DNA from: Terrabacter sp. Root85
Lineage (GTDB): Bacteria > Actinomycetota > Actinomycetes > Actinomycetales > Dermatophilaceae
Length of the DNA stretch: 64,000 bases
NCBI RefSeq assembly: GCF_001429185.1
Contig: NZ_LMIW01000012.1
Location: 62,606 to 126,605, forward strand
Reading direction: 5' to 3'
Shown: positions 44,771-55,888 of the stretch, piece after piece
How positions within the stretch are numbered: position 1 is the first letter of the stretch
Layout: each line of letters opens with the position of its first letter
The notes under the pieces: generated by a model
What the model was told of the DNA's origin: nothing
What the model saw: the letters and a program-made list of their open reading frames with translations, nothing else
The model's database searches: none
Position numbers and translations under genes: made by a program

Positions 44771-47700
44771 ATGCCGCCGCACACCCGCACCCGTGCCCTC
44801 TTCAGTGCACACCCGGAGAACTCCGGTCTCTACCGACGCGAGTTCGAGCACGACGCCTGCGGTGTCGCCCTCATCGCGACGATGCGGGGGACGGCCGGTC
44901 ACGACATCGTCGACCACGCCCTCACGGCACTGCGCAACCTCGACCACCGTGGTGCCACGGGCGCCGACCCGCTCGTCGGTGACGGCGCGGGCATCCTGAC
45001 GCAGATCCCCGACGAGTTCTTCCGGGCGAACGTCCCCTTCACGCTCCCCAACAGCGGGGCGTATGCCGCCGGCATCGCCTTCCTGCCCCCCAACCCCATC
45101 GAGCGGGCCGCCGCCAAGGCCCGCATCGAGGAGATCGCGGTCGCCGAGAACCTCAAGGTGCTCGGCTGGCGCGAGGTCCCCGTCGAGGCCGACCTCGTCG
45201 GCACCGTCGCGCGCGACTGCATGCCGTTCTTCGAGCAGCTCTTCGTCAGCAGCTCGATCGGCCGCCAGGTGGCCCTCGGACTCGACCGCCTCGCGTTCTG
45301 CCTGCGCAAGCGCGCCGAGCACGAGGTCGACGTCTACTTCGCCTCGCTCAGCTCCCGCACCATCGTCTACAAGGGCATGCTGACGACCGGCCAGCTCGAG
45401 CCGTTCTTCCCCGACCTGTCGGACCCGCGTTTCGCGAGCGAGCTCGCCCTCGTGCACTCGCGTTTCTCGACCAACACGTTCCCGTCGTGGCCCCTCGCGC
45501 ACCCGTACCGGTTCATCGCCCACAACGGCGAGATCAACACCGTCAAGGGCAACCGCAACTGGATGCACGCACGCGAGAGCCTGCTGACGTCCGACATCAT
45601 CCCGGGCGACCTCGAGCGGATCTTCCCGGTCTGCACGCCGGAGGCGTCCGACTCGGCGAGCTTCGACGAGGTGCTCGAGCTGCTCCACCTCGGTGGCCGT
45701 TCGCTCCCGCACGCCGTGCTCATGATGATCCCCGAGGCGTGGGAGAACCACGCCACGATGGACCCCGCCCGCAAGGCCTTCTACGAGTTCCACTCGACCT
45801 TCATGGAGCCGTGGGACGGCCCGGCCAACGTCTGCTTCAGCGACGGCACGCTCGTCGGGGCGGTTCTCGACCGCAACGGCCTGCGTCCGGGCCGCTACAC
45901 CGTCACCGACGACGGCCTCGTCGTCCTCGCGTCGGAGTCCGGGGTGCTCGAGCTCGACCCGCGGACCATCGTCCAGCGGGGCCGGCTGCAGCCCGGGAAG
46001 ATGTTCCTCGTCGACACCGAGCACGGCCGCATCGTCAGCGACGAGGAGATCAAGAGCCAGCTCGCGGCCGCCAAGCCGTACGCCGAGTGGCTCCACGCCG
46101 GTCTCATCCGCCTCGAGGACCTTCCCGAGCGCGAGCACATCGTGCACACGGCCGCCTCGGTCGCCCGGCGCCAGCAGACCTTCGGCTACACCGCCGAGGA
46201 GCTGCGCATCCTGCTGACGCCGATGGCCCGGTCGGGTGGCGAGGCGCTCGGCTCGATGGGCACCGACACGCCCATCGCCGTCCTGTCGTCGCGGCCACGC
46301 CTGCTCTTCGACTACTTCACCCAGCTCTTCGCGCAGGTCACCAACCCCCCGCTCGACGCGATCCGCGAGGAGCTCGTCACCTCGCTCGGCACGTACATGG
46401 GCCCGGAGGGCAATGCGCTGTCGGCGTCCCCGAGCCACGCCCGGCAGCTCGTCCTCGACTTCCCCGTCATCGACAACGACGAGCTCGCCAAGATCGTGCA
46501 CATCAACGCCGACGGCGACCTGCCCGGCTACGCCACGCACGTCGTCCGCGGCCTCTACGACGTCACCGGGGGAGCGGCCGCCATGCGCGACCGCCTCGAG
46601 GAGATCTTCGCCGAGGTCTCGCAGGCGATCCGCCGCGGAGCCCGCTTCGTCGTGCTCTCCGACCGCGACTCGGGCCGTGACCTCGCGCCCATCCCGTCGC
46701 TGCTGCTCACGGCTGCCGTCCACCACCACCTCATCCGCGAGAAGACCCGCACCCAGGTGGGTCTGCTCGTCGAGGCCGGCGACGTGCGCGAGGTCCACCA
46801 CGTGGCCCTGCTCATCGGCTTCGGTGCCGCCGCCGTCAACCCCTACCTGGCCATGGAGACCGTCGAGGACCTCGTCCGGGCGGGCGAGATCGAGGGCGTC
46901 ACGGCCGAGAAGGCCGTCGCCAACCTCATCAAGGCGCTCGGCAAGGGTGTCCTCAAGGTCATGTCCAAGATGGGCATCTCGACCGTCGCCTCCTACCGCG
47001 GCGCCCAGGTCTTCGAGGCCATCGGCCTGGCCCAGCCGCTCGTCGACCGCTACTTCACGGGCACCGTCAGCCAGCTCGGCGGCGTCGGCCTCGACGTCAT
47101 CGCCCGCGAGGCGGCCGAGCGCCATGCCCGGGCCTACCCGCCGGACGGCGTCCACCAGCCGCACCGCACCCTCGAGGTGGGCGGCGAGTACCAGTGGCGC
47201 CGCGAGGGCGAGCCGCACCTCTTCGACCCCGAGACGGTCTTCCGCCTCCAGCACTCGACGCGCCAGCGCCGCTACGACATCTTCAAGCAGTACACGGGGC
47301 GCATCGACGACCAGACGTCCCGGCTCATGACGCTGCGCGGTCTCATGGGCTTCCGGCCGACCGGGGTCACGGGCCGGCTGCCCGTGCCGATCGAGGAGGT
47401 CGAACCGGTCAGCGAGATCGTCAGGCGCTTCAACACGGGGGCGATGAGCTACGGCTCGATCTCCAAGGAGGCGCACGAGACCCTCGCGATCGCGATGAAC
47501 CACCTCGGCGGGCGCTCCAACACCGGCGAGGGCGGCGAGGACATCGACCGGCTGCTCGACCCCGAGCGCCGCTCGGCCGTCAAGCAGGTGGCGTCCGGAC
47601 GCTTCGGCGTCACGAGCCTCTACCTCACCCACTCCGACGACATCCAGATCAAGATGGCGCAGGGCGCCAAGCCCGGCGAGGGCGGGCAGCTGCCCGGGCA

Positions 47701-49336
47701 CAAGGTCTACCCGTGGGTGGCCAAGACGCGGCACTCGACGCCCGGCGTCGGGCTCATCTCGCCGCCCCCGCACCACGACATCTACTCGATCGAGGACCTG
47801 GCGCAGCTGATCCACGACCTCAAGAACGCCAACCCGGCGGCGCGCATCCACGTCAAGCTCGTCTCCGAGATCGGTGTCGGCACGGTCGCGGCGGGCGTGT
47901 CCAAGGCGCACGCCGACGTCGTGCTCATCTCCGGCCACGACGGCGGCACGGGCGCCTCGCCGCTCACCTCGCTCAAGCACGCGGGCGCGCCGTGGGAGCT
48001 CGGCCTCGCCGAGGCCCAGCAGACCCTCGTGCTCAACGGCCTGCGCGACCGCATCGTCGTCCAGGTCGACGGGCAGCTCAAGACCGGTCGCGACGTCGTC
48101 GTGGCTGCGCTGCTCGGTGCCGAGGAGTTCGGCTTCGCCACCGCTCCGCTCGTCGTCTCGGGCTGCATCATGATGCGCGTCTGCCACCTCGACACCTGTC
48201 CGGTCGGCATCGCGACCCAGAACCCCGAGCTGCGCTCGCGCTTCTCCGGCAAGCCGGAGTTCGTCGAGACCTTCTTCGAGTACATCGCGGAGGAGGTGCG
48301 TGAGCACCTGGCCTCGCTCGGCTTCCGCTCGATCGAGGAGGCCGTCGGCCAGGTCGGCAGCCTCGACCTCGACAAGGCCATCGCGCACTGGAAGGCGTCC
48401 GGCCTCGACCTCAGCCCCATCCTCGCCGTCGCCGACAACCCGACCGGTGGCACGCTCCACCAGTCGGCCACGCAGGACCACGGGCTCGACAAGGCGCTCG
48501 ACAACGAGCTGCTGAGCCGCGCCCTGTCGGCCATCGAGTCCGGCGAGGCGGTGCGCACCGAGATCGCGGTGCGCAACGTCAACCGCACCGTCGGCACGAT
48601 GCTCGGCCACCACGTGACCAAGGCGCACCCGCACGGTCTCGCCGACAACACGATCGAGCTGACGATGACCGGGTCCGGTGGGCAGTCCTTCGGCGCCTTC
48701 CTGCCGGCGGGCGTCACGATGCAGCTCTTCGGCGACGCCAACGACTACGTCGGCAAGGGACTGTCGGGCGGCCGCGTGGCCGTCCGGCCGCACCGCGAGG
48801 CCACCCTCGTTGCCGAGGAGAACGTCATCGGTGGCAACGTCATCGCCTACGGCGCGACGACCGGGCAGCTCTTCCTGCGCGGCATCGTCGGCGAGCGCTT
48901 CTGCGTGCGCAACTCCGGCGCCCATGCGGTCGTCGAGGGTGTCGGCGACCACGGCTGCGAGTACATGACCGGTGGCACGGCCGTCGTGCTCGGCCGGACC
49001 GGTCGCAACTTCGCGGCCGGCATGTCCGGTGGCCTCGCCTACGTCCTCGACCTCGACGCCGACCTCGTCAACCGCGAGATGGTCGACCTCATGCCACTGC
49101 GGCCCGACGACGAGGGGCCGCTCCGAGAGCTGCTCGAGGGCCACGTCAGGTGGACCGAGTCGCCGGTCGCGCGAGCGCTGCTCGACGACTGGGCGGCGGC
49201 GCGCGAGCGCTTCACGCTCGTGCTCCCGCGCGACTACCAGCGTGTCCTCGACGTCCGGACCGAGGCCGAGGCGCAGGGCCTCGACCTCGACGGACCCGAA
49301 GTGTGGAACCGGATCATGGAGGCTTCCCGTGGCTGA
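44771..49336 (+). CDS. gltB: Glutamate synthase (NADPH) large subunit
   Basis: A 1521-residue enzyme that makes glutamate from glutamine and 2-oxoglutarate. With the ATG at 44771, Cys30 ([13 protein letters not shown]) is the N-terminal nucleophile of the glutaminase domain, exposed after removal of a 29-residue propeptide. The FMN domain has the block [27 protein letters not shown], followed by the 3Fe-4S cysteines in [19 protein letters not shown]; the C-terminal beta-helix ends near [25 protein letters not shown] at 44756-44762 supports the start; an open extension to 44684 lacks a site. About 200 bp of leader precede it. Confidence 0.95.
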   Translation: MPPHTRTRALFSAHPENSGLYRREFEHDACGVALIATMRGTAGHDIVDHALTALRNLDHRGATGADPLVGDGAGILTQIPDEFFRANVPFTLPNSGAYAAGIAFLPPNPIERAAAKARIEEIAVAENLKVLGWREVPVEADLVGTVARDCMPFFEQLFVSSSIGRQVALGLDRLAFCLRKRAEHEVDVYFASLSSRTIVYKGMLTTGQLEPFFPDLSDPRFASELALVHSRFSTNTFPSWPLAHPYRFIAHNGEINTVKGNRNWMHARESLLTSDIIPGDLERIFPVCTPEASDSASFDEVLELLHLGGRSLPHAVLMMIPEAWENHATMDPARKAFYEFHSTFMEPWDGPANVCFSDGTLVGAVLDRNGLRPGRYTVTDDGLVVLASESGVLELDPRTIVQRGRLQPGKMFLVDTEHGRIVSDEEIKSQLAAAKPYAEWLHAGLIRLEDLPEREHIVHTAASVARRQQTFGYTAEELRILLTPMARSGGEALGSMGTDTPIAVLSSRPRLLFDYFTQLFAQVTNPPLDAIREELVTSLGTYMGPEGNALSASPSHARQLVLDFPVIDNDELAKIVHINADGDLPGYATHVVRGLYDVTGGAAAMRDRLEEIFAEVSQAIRRGARFVVLSDRDSGRDLAPIPSLLLTAAVHHHLIREKTRTQVGLLVEAGDVREVHHVALLIGFGAAAVNPYLAMETVEDLVRAGEIEGVTAEKAVANLIKALGKGVLKVMSKMGISTVASYRGAQVFEAIGLAQPLVDRYFTGTVSQLGGVGLDVIAREAAERHARAYPPDGVHQPHRTLEVGGEYQWRREGEPHLFDPETVFRLQHSTRQRRYDIFKQYTGRIDDQTSRLMTLRGLMGFRPTGVTGRLPVPIEEVEPVSEIVRRFNTGAMSYGSISKEAHETLAIAMNHLGGRSNTGEGGEDIDRLLDPERRSAVKQVASGRFGVTSLYLTHSDDIQIKMAQGAKPGEGGQLPGHKVYPWVAKTRHSTPGVGLISPPPHHDIYSIEDLAQLIHDLKNANPAARIHVKLVSEIGVGTVAAGVSKAHADVVLISGHDGGTGASPLTSLKHAGAPWELGLAEAQQTLVLNGLRDRIVVQVDGQLKTGRDVVVAALLGAEEFGFATAPLVVSGCIMMRVCHLDTCPVGIATQNPELRSRFSGKPEFVETFFEYIAEEVREHLASLGFRSIEEAVGQVGSLDLDKAIAHWKASGLDLSPILAVADNPTGGTLHQSATQDHGLDKALDNELLSRALSAIESGEAVRTEIAVRNVNRTVGTMLGHHVTKAHPHGLADNTIELTMTGSGGQSFGAFLPAGVTMQLFGDANDYVGKGLSGGRVAVRPHREATLVAEENVIGGNVIAYGATTGQLFLRGIVGERFCVRNSGAHAVVEGVGDHGCEYMTGGTAVVLGRTGRNFAAGMSGGLAYVLDLDADLVNREMVDLMPLRPDDEGPLRELLEGHVRWTESPVARALLDDWAAARERFTLVLPRDYQRVLDVRTEAEAQGLDLDGPEVWNRIMEASRG

Positions 49337-50786
49337 CCCCCAAGGCTTTCTCACCACCCGCGAGCGCGAGCTCCCGGCCCGCCGTCCCGTCCCCGTGCGC
49401 ATTCGGGACTGGAAGGAGGTCTACGAGGAGCAGGAGCTCGGCCAGCTCCAGCGCCAGGCCGGCCGCTGCATGGACTGCGGCATCCCGTTCTGCCACTCCG
49501 GCTGCCCCCTCGGCAACCTCATCCCCGAGTGGAACAACTTCGCCTGGCGCGGGGACTGGTCCGACGCCATCGAGCGGCTCCACGCGACGAACAACTTCCC
49601 GGAGTTCACCGGCCGTCTCTGCCCGGCGCCGTGCGAGACGGCGTGCGTGCTCGGCATCAACCAGCCGGCCGTGACGATCAAGCAGGTCGAGGTCACGACG
49701 ATCGAGCGCGCCTTCGACGAGGGCCTCGTCAAGCCGCTCCCGCCCGAGCGCCTGTCCGGCAAGACGGTCGCCGTCGTCGGGTCGGGCCCGGCCGGTCTGG
49801 CGGCCGCCCAGCAGCTGACGCGCGCGGGCCACACCGTCGCCGTCTTCGAGCGCGCCGACAAGCCCGGCGGTCTGCTGCGCTACGGCATCCCCGAGTTCAA
49901 GATGGAGAAGTCGGTCCTCGACCGGCGTCTGGACCAGATGACGGCCGAGGGCACCCGCTTCCGCAACGGGATGGACGTCGGGGTCGACATCACGGGTCGC
50001 CAGCTGCGCGACCGATACGACGCCGTCGTGCTCGCGCTCGGGGCCACGGTCCCGCGCGACCTCGACGTCCCGGGTCGCCGGCTCGGCGGCATCCACCAGG
50101 CGATGGACTACCTCCCGCAAGGCAACCGGGCTGCGCTCGGCGAGCAGGTTGAGGGCCAGATCCTGGCCACCGACAAGCACGTCATCGTCATCGGCGGCGG
50201 TGACACCGGTGCCGACTGCATCGGCACCGCCCATCGACAGGGCGCGGCGTCCGTCACGAGCCTCGAGATCATGCCGCAGCCGGGGGAGGACCGCCCCGGC
50301 ACCCAGCCGTGGCCGACCTACCCGATGCTCTACCGCGTCGCGAGCGCCCACGAGGAGGGCGGCGAGCGCCTCTACGCCGTAAGCACGACGGAGTTCGTCG
50401 GCGACGACGACGGCAACGTCGCGGCGCTGCGCCTGACCGAGGTCGAGTTCGTCGACGGCCGCCCGACGTCCAAGCCCGGCACCGAGCGCGAGATCCCGGC
50501 CCAGCTGGTCCTGTTCGCGATGGGCTTCCTGGGCCCGCAGGGTCCGGGCGTCGTCGAGCAGCTCGGTGTCGCGCTCGACGAGCGCAGCAACGTGCAGCGG
50601 GACAAGAACTTCATGAGCTCGGTCCCCGGCGTCTTCGTCGCCGGCGATGCCGGCCGCGGCCAGTCGCTCATCGTCTGGGCCATCGCCGAGGGGCGCGCCG
50701 CCGCCGCCGGCGTCGACGCGTGGCTCACCGGTTCGAGCTCGCTGCCGCGTCCGATCGGCCCGAGCGACCGCCCCGTCACGGTGTGA
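49329..50786 (+). CDS. gltD: Glutamate synthase (NADPH) small subunit
   Basis: A 485-residue flavoprotein that passes electrons from NADPH to GltB. The N-terminal domain has the 4Fe-4S cysteines in [24 protein letters not shown] and [13 protein letters not shown]; the FAD fold begins [48 protein letters not shown], and the NADPH fold is [22 protein letters not shown]. The GTG at 49329 overlaps the gltB end by 8 bp. A long hairpin follows the gene. Confidence 0.96.
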   Translation: MADPQGFLTTRERELPARRPVPVRIRDWKEVYEEQELGQLQRQAGRCMDCGIPFCHSGCPLGNLIPEWNNFAWRGDWSDAIERLHATNNFPEFTGRLCPAPCETACVLGINQPAVTIKQVEVTTIERAFDEGLVKPLPPERLSGKTVAVVGSGPAGLAAAQQLTRAGHTVAVFERADKPGGLLRYGIPEFKMEKSVLDRRLDQMTAEGTRFRNGMDVGVDITGRQLRDRYDAVVLALGATVPRDLDVPGRRLGGIHQAMDYLPQGNRAALGEQVEGQILATDKHVIVIGGGDTGADCIGTAHRQGAASVTSLEIMPQPGEDRPGTQPWPTYPMLYRVASAHEEGGERLYAVSTTEFVGDDDGNVAALRLTEVEFVDGRPTSKPGTEREIPAQLVLFAMGFLGPQGPGVVEQLGVALDERSNVQRDKNFMSSVPGVFVAGDAGRGQSLIVWAIAEGRAAAAGVDAWLTGSSSLPRPIGPSDRPVTV

Positions 50787-50825
50787 CCGCGCCGGCCGAC
50801 ATCCGGCCACCCCGCCACACCCGGA

Positions 50826-50862
50826 CGTATGCCGTGTCGCCACCTCGGCGACACGGCATACG
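50826..50862 (+). terminator. Perfect 16-bp-stem hairpin made from two inverted CGGCATAC motifs
   Basis: The arms CGTATGCCGTGTCGCC (50826-50841) and GGCGACACGGCATACG (50847-50862) are perfect inverted copies around a 5-nt loop, 39 bp after gltD. It is probably the terminator of the glt genes; it has no U-tract. Each arm carries the recurring 8-mer discussed in the findings. Confidence 0.75.
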
Positions 50863-50959
50863 CTCATGATCACCCTGAGCCACAACGGAGCCCGCGCCGA
50901 CGACGCCGCGGGGCGTCCCACAGGACGAACCCACGTGGTGACCCACGTCACAGCACCCA

Positions 50960-50965
50960 TAAGGT
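50960..50965 (+). promoter_or_regulatory. -10 element (TAAGGT) for pyk, leaderless
   Basis: TAAGGT ends 6 nt before the ATG at 50972. Confidence 0.6.
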
Positions 50966-50971
50966 TGAAGC

Positions 50972-52429
50972 ATGCGTCGCGCCAAGATCGTCTGCACGAT
51001 CGGACCCAAGACCTCATCGCCCACCCAGCTCCGCGCCCTCGTCGACGCCGGCATGGACGTCGCCCGACTCAACCTCTCCCACGGTGACCACTCCGTGCAC
51101 GAGCAGGTCTACCGCGACTGCCGCGCCGCGAGCGACGCGTCGGGACGTGCCGTCGGCATCCTCGTCGACCTCCAGGGCCCCAAGATCCGCACCGGGCGCT
51201 TCTCCGGCGGTCCGGTGACGCTGAGCCCCGGCCAGCGCTTCACCATCACCACCCGCGAGGTCGACGGCGACGACAGCATCGTCGGTACCACCTACGACGG
51301 CCTCCCCGGTGACGTGACTCCGGGTGACGTCCTGCTCATCGACGACGGCAAGGTCATGCTGCGCGCGATCGAGGTCACCGACACCGACGTGCTCACCGAG
51401 ACCGTCATCGGCGGCCAGGTCAGCAACAACAAGGGCATCAACCTGCCCGGCGTGGCCGTCAGCGTCCCCGCCCTGTCCGACAAGGACCGCGAGGACCTCC
51501 GCTTCGCGATGCGTCTCGGCGTCGACATGATCGCGCTGTCGTTCGTGCGCTCGGCCGACGACATCGTCGACGTGCACGCGATCATGGACGAGTTCGGTGA
51601 GCGCATCCCGGTCATCGCCAAGATCGAGAAGCCGCAGGCCGTCGACAACCTCGAGGGCATCGTCGCGGCGTTCGACGGCATCATGGTCGCCCGCGGCGAC
51701 CTCGGCGTCGAGATGCCCCTCGAGGACGTGCCGCTCGTGCAGAAGCGCGCCATCGAGCTGGCCCGTCGCGAGGCCAAGCCGGTCATCGTCGCCACGCAGG
51801 TCCTCGAGTCGATGATCGAGAACCCCCGCCCGACCCGCGCCGAGGCCTCCGACGCGGCCAACGCGGTGCTCGACGGCGCCGACGCGCTCATGCTCTCCGG
51901 CGAGACGTCCGTCGGCGCCTGGCCGATCGACTCGGTGCGCACCATGGCGCGCATCATCGAGTCCACCGAGGTCCACGGCTACGACAAGATCGCCCGGATG
52001 AAGACCAACCCCAAGACGGTCGGGGGTGCGGTCACCAAGGCGGCGGCCGAGATCGGCGAGGTCGTCGGGGCGAAGTTCCTCATCACCTTCACCGAGACCG
52101 GTGGCTCGGCGACGCGGATGGCCCGCATCCGACCGCGTCTGCCCATGCTGGCCTTCACCTCCGAGCCGCGCGTCCGCTCGCGCCTCGCGCTCGTCTGGGG
52201 CATCGAGACCTACCTCGTGCCGCGCATGCACCACACCGACCAGTTCGCCATGCAGGTCGACCTCAAGCTCATCCCCGAGGGCCGCATCGCCGAGGGTGAC
52301 CGCGTCGTCATCGTCGCCGGCTCGCCCCCCGGCATCCCCGGCTCGACGAACGCGCTGCGCGTCCACCGCGTCGGCGACGCCGTCAACCGGGCGGCCCCGG
52401 CCTACCGGCCGGAGGAGGTCACGAGCTGA
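50972..52429 (+). CDS. pyk: Pyruvate kinase
   Basis: A 485-residue glycolytic enzyme that makes pyruvate and ATP from phosphoenolpyruvate. Motifs are RRAKIVCTIGPKTSSPTQLRALVDAGMDVARLNLSHG, VDLQGPKIRTGRF, PVIAKIEKPQAVDNLEGIVAAFDGIMVARGDLGVEMPLEDVP and KPVIVATQVLESMIENPRPTRAEASDAANAVLDGADALMLSGE. The C-terminal domain is the shorter actinobacterial form. It ends at a strong palindromic terminator. Confidence 0.96.
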   Translation: MRRAKIVCTIGPKTSSPTQLRALVDAGMDVARLNLSHGDHSVHEQVYRDCRAASDASGRAVGILVDLQGPKIRTGRFSGGPVTLSPGQRFTITTREVDGDDSIVGTTYDGLPGDVTPGDVLLIDDGKVMLRAIEVTDTDVLTETVIGGQVSNNKGINLPGVAVSVPALSDKDREDLRFAMRLGVDMIALSFVRSADDIVDVHAIMDEFGERIPVIAKIEKPQAVDNLEGIVAAFDGIMVARGDLGVEMPLEDVPLVQKRAIELARREAKPVIVATQVLESMIENPRPTRAEASDAANAVLDGADALMLSGETSVGAWPIDSVRTMARIIESTEVHGYDKIARMKTNPKTVGGAVTKAAAEIGEVVGAKFLITFTETGGSATRMARIRPRLPMLAFTSEPRVRSRLALVWGIETYLVPRMHHTDQFAMQVDLKLIPEGRIAEGDRVVIVAGSPPGIPGSTNALRVHRVGDAVNRAAPAYRPEEVTS

Positions 52430-52457
52430 GCTCGTCCGACCCGCACGACAGCAAGAC

Positions 52458-52493
52458 CACGGATGCCGCCGGGCCGGCCCGGCGGCATCCGTG
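52458..52493 (+). terminator. 36-bp perfect palindrome, pyk terminator
   Basis: Arms of 17 bp (52458-52474 and 52477-52493, beginning CACGGATGCCGCCGGGC) meet at a 2-nt centre, so in RNA a stem of about 15-16 bp with a small loop would form, 28 bp after pyk. The arm contains GGATGCCG, one base from the recurring GTATGCCG motif. Confidence 0.75.
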
Positions 52494-52546
52494 CGTCCCG
52501 GGGAGGGCCGGGCGGCCACCGGCCGCGGCTCCCGCGTCGTCACGGG

Positions 52547-52552
52547 TATGCT
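52547..52552 (+). promoter_or_regulatory. -10 element (TATGCT) for tRNA-Leu
   Basis: TATGCT lies 14 nt before the first base of the tRNA, as expected for a short 5' leader removed by RNase P. No clear -35 is seen. Confidence 0.55.
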
Positions 52553-52566
52553 GGCGCGGCACTCCG

Positions 52567-52649
<83 letters not shown>

Positions 52650-52670
52650 CCGTTGGTCGCCCGTGGCCCC

Positions 52671-52720
52671 ACGTCCGGCCCCACGTCCGGCCCCCACGTC
52701 CGGCCCCCACGTCCGGCCCC
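52671..52720 (+). repeat. Tandem repeat of ACGTCCGGCCCC(C), four units
   Basis: Four head-to-tail copies of ACGTCCGGCCCC, 12 or 13 bp each (52671, 52683, 52696, 52709), lie between the tRNA-Leu gene and pdtaR. Unit length changes by one C, as expected from slippage. Confidence 0.85.
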
Positions 52721-52779
52721 GGGCCTGACCGCGACGCGTGGTTGACGGTCCCGAAACGCGCCGGAAACGTGGCCCCGGC

Positions 52780-52785
52780 TACGCT
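52780..52785 (+). promoter_or_regulatory. -10 element (TACGCT) for pdtaR, leaderless
   Basis: TACGCT ends 6 nt before the GTG at 52792. Confidence 0.6.
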
Positions 52786-52791
52786 TTGCCC

Positions 52792-53493
52792 GTGAGCACC
52801 GACGAGAGCACGACCCCCAGGCCGACCCCCGCCACCGCCGCCGAAGCCTCCGCGGCTCCGGCCGCCCCCGAGGCGACGCCGGCACCCGAGGACGGCGGCA
52901 GCGCCACGCCGGTCAGCGGCGCCACCCGCATCCTCGTCGCCGAGGACGAGGCGCTCATCCGTCTCGACCTCGTCGAGATGCTGGGGGAGCAGGGCTACGA
53001 CGTCGTCGGCCAGGCAAGCAACGGCGAGCAGGCCGTCGAGCTCGCCAAGGAGGTCAGGCCCGACCTCGTCATCATGGACGTCAAGATGCCCGTCCTCGAC
53101 GGGCTCTCGGCCGCCGAGCAGCTGCACGAGGCCAAGCTGTGCCCCGTCATCATGCTCACCGCGTTCTCGCAGACCGAGCTCGTCGAGCGGGCCCGCGACG
53201 CCGGGGTCATGGCCTACATCGTCAAGCCGTTCACCGCCGACGACCTGCGGCCCGCCATCGACATCGCGACGTCGCGCTGGCAGGAGCTCAAGGCCCTCGA
53301 GGCCGAGATCGCCGACCTCGGCGAGCGGCTCGAGACGCGCAAGCTCGTCGACCGCGCCAAGGGCGTGCTGATGAGCCAGCTCAAGCTGAGCGAGTCCGAC
53401 GCGTTCCGCTGGATCCAGAAGACCGCGATGGACCGCCGACTCGGGATGAAGGAGGTCGCCGAGGCCGTCATCAACGGCTTTCCGGCGTCCTGA
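52792..53493 (+). CDS. pdtaR: Response regulator with RNA-binding ANTAR domain (PdtaR)
   Basis: A 233-residue regulator. After about 45 Pro/Ala/Thr-rich residues comes a receiver domain ([19 protein letters not shown], phosphoacceptor Asp in [13 protein letters not shown], Thr in IMLTAFS, Lys in [11 protein letters not shown]) and then an ANTAR domain ([49 protein letters not shown]). Such proteins bind hairpin pairs in mRNAs to prevent termination; in mycobacteria the partner kinase PdtaS controls it. No kinase gene is adjacent. The pyk-pdtaR neighbourhood is conserved in actinobacteria. Confidence 0.94.
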   Translation: MSTDESTTPRPTPATAAEASAAPAAPEATPAPEDGGSATPVSGATRILVAEDEALIRLDLVEMLGEQGYDVVGQASNGEQAVELAKEVRPDLVIMDVKMPVLDGLSAAEQLHEAKLCPVIMLTAFSQTELVERARDAGVMAYIVKPFTADDLRPAIDIATSRWQELKALEAEIADLGERLETRKLVDRAKGVLMSQLKLSESDAFRWIQKTAMDRRLGMKEVAEAVINGFPAS

Positions 53494-53568
53494 CGCACGC
53501 TCGACCGCACATCGTCCGGCGTCCCGGTCCGCACAGGTCACGACACGGTCACTCATCGCGAGTTTCCC

Positions 53569-53598
53569 GTGACCCCGGCGCAGGGTGGGGCTTAGTCT
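53569..53598 (+). promoter_or_regulatory. Promoter of the branched-chain amino acid transport operon
   Basis: GTGACC at 53569-53574 and TAGTCT at 53593-53598 are 18 nt apart. A CCCTCG-AC-CGAGGG hairpin (53607-53620) would lie at the very 5' end of the transcript. Confidence 0.55.
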
Positions 53599-53644
53599 CC
53601 AGACAGCCCTCGACCGAGGGATGTGTGACATCAGGAGGACACCC

Positions 53645-54787
53645 GTGCGTTCTACCCTCAAGTTCGCTGTGCCGCTCGCGGTCGCAGCGCTTGCCCTCGG
53701 CGCCTGTGGCACCAAGGGTGGCGACACTGCTACACCTGCCGCCAGCGGTGGTGCTGCAGCCTGCGGCAACTACAAGATCGGCATGTTCGGTGCTCTCACC
53801 GGCCCGAACGCCAACCTGGGCATCTACATCCAGAACGGCGTGAACCTCGCCCTCGACGACTACAACAAGAAGCACGGCGACTGCAAGGTCACGCTCGAGA
53901 ACTACGACTCGCAGGGTGACCCGACGCAGGCTCCCGCTCTGGCCAAGAAGGCCATCGACGACAAGAAGGTCGTCGGCATCGTCGGCCCCGCCTTCTCCGG
54001 TGAGTCCAAGGCCGCCGACCCGGCGTTCAACGAGGCAGGCCTCGTGACGATCACGCCGTCCGCGACCAACCCGAAGCTCGCCGAGAACGGCTGGAAGACC
54101 TTCTTCCGCGCCCTCGGCAACGACGCGACCCAGGGCCCCGCGGCCGCCAAGTACATCAAGGACACCGTCAAGTCGACGAAGACCTTCGTCATCGACGACG
54201 CGTCCGAGTACGGCAAGGGCCTGGCCGACATCGTCCGCCAGGACCTCGGCTCGCAGGTCGTCGGCAACGACACCATCCAGCAGAAGCAGACCGACTTCAG
54301 CGCCTCCGTCACGAAGGTGACGAGCTCGGGCGCCGACGCGCTCTTCTTCGGTGGCTACTCGCCCGAGGCCGCGCCGCTCATCAAGCAGCTGCGCGACGCC
54401 GGCTGGAAGGGCACGTTCGTCGTGGCCGACGGTGTCAAGGACCAGTCCTTCATCGACAACGCCAAGGACGCAGCCGAGGGCACCGTCATCACCTGCCCCT
54501 GCGTCCCTGCCGACGTGGCGCCGGAGTTCCAGGCCGCCTACAAGGCGAAGTACAACGAGGACCCCAACACCTACTCCGGTGAGGGCTACGACTCCGCCAC
54601 GATCCTGCTCGACGGCATCGCCGCCGGCAAGGACCGCGCGAGCATGGTCGACTTCGTGAAGGCCTACGACAAGAAGGGCGTCACGAAGCAGCTGAAGTTC
54701 GACGCCAAGGGCGAGTCGGCCGACATCAAGGTCTTCGCCTACAAGGTCGAGGGCGGCAAGATCGTCTCCGTCGGCGAGATCAAGTAA
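53645..54787 (+). CDS. livK: Branched-chain amino acid ABC transporter, substrate-binding lipoprotein
   Basis: A 380-residue periplasmic-type binding protein anchored as a lipoprotein (lipobox LALGAC near residue 21). The Leu/Ile/Val-binding fold shows YKIGMFGALTGPNANLGIYIQNGVNLALDDYNK, GIVGPAFSGESKAADPAFNEAGLVTITPSATNP and FFRALGNDATQGPAAAKYI. The codons and Lys-rich composition suit a highly expressed gene. The GTG at 53645 has AGGAGG 6 nt upstream. A strong hairpin separates it from the permease genes, which would let the binding protein be made in excess. Confidence 0.93.
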   Translation: MRSTLKFAVPLAVAALALGACGTKGGDTATPAASGGAAACGNYKIGMFGALTGPNANLGIYIQNGVNLALDDYNKKHGDCKVTLENYDSQGDPTQAPALAKKAIDDKKVVGIVGPAFSGESKAADPAFNEAGLVTITPSATNPKLAENGWKTFFRALGNDATQGPAAAKYIKDTVKSTKTFVIDDASEYGKGLADIVRQDLGSQVVGNDTIQQKQTDFSASVTKVTSSGADALFFGGYSPEAAPLIKQLRDAGWKGTFVVADGVKDQSFIDNAKDAAEGTVITCPCVPADVAPEFQAAYKAKYNEDPNTYSGEGYDSATILLDGIAAGKDRASMVDFVKAYDKKGVTKQLKFDAKGESADIKVFAYKVEGGKIVSVGEIK

Positions 54788-54797
54788 CGCGTTCGTC

Positions 54798-54843
54798 AAC
54801 GAAGGGGGGCGGTCGGAGCAGTACGCTCCGACCGCCCCTCGTT
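54798..54843 (+). terminator. Long hairpin between livK and livH
   Basis: A 14-bp stem (54806-54819 with 54825-54838, GGGGCGGTCGGAGC arm) with loop AGTAC is extended by AACGA/TCGTT (54798-54802 and 54839-54843). It likely reduces read-through into the permease genes or protects the livK mRNA end. Confidence 0.8.
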
Positions 54844-54898
54844 CGGTTGGCGCTCGAGCCCTGATCCCGCCCACCGCACCCGGCCCAGGAGGTCTTGG

Positions 54899-55884
<986 letters not shown>

Positions 55885-55888
<4 letters not shown>

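Noticed and set aside
44708-49402. Open frame of more than 1500 codons on the minus strand opposite gltB
   Set aside because: It mirrors the GC-rich third positions of gltB, has Arg/Gly/Val/Asp-dominated composition without domains, and gltB is a complete well-conserved gene.
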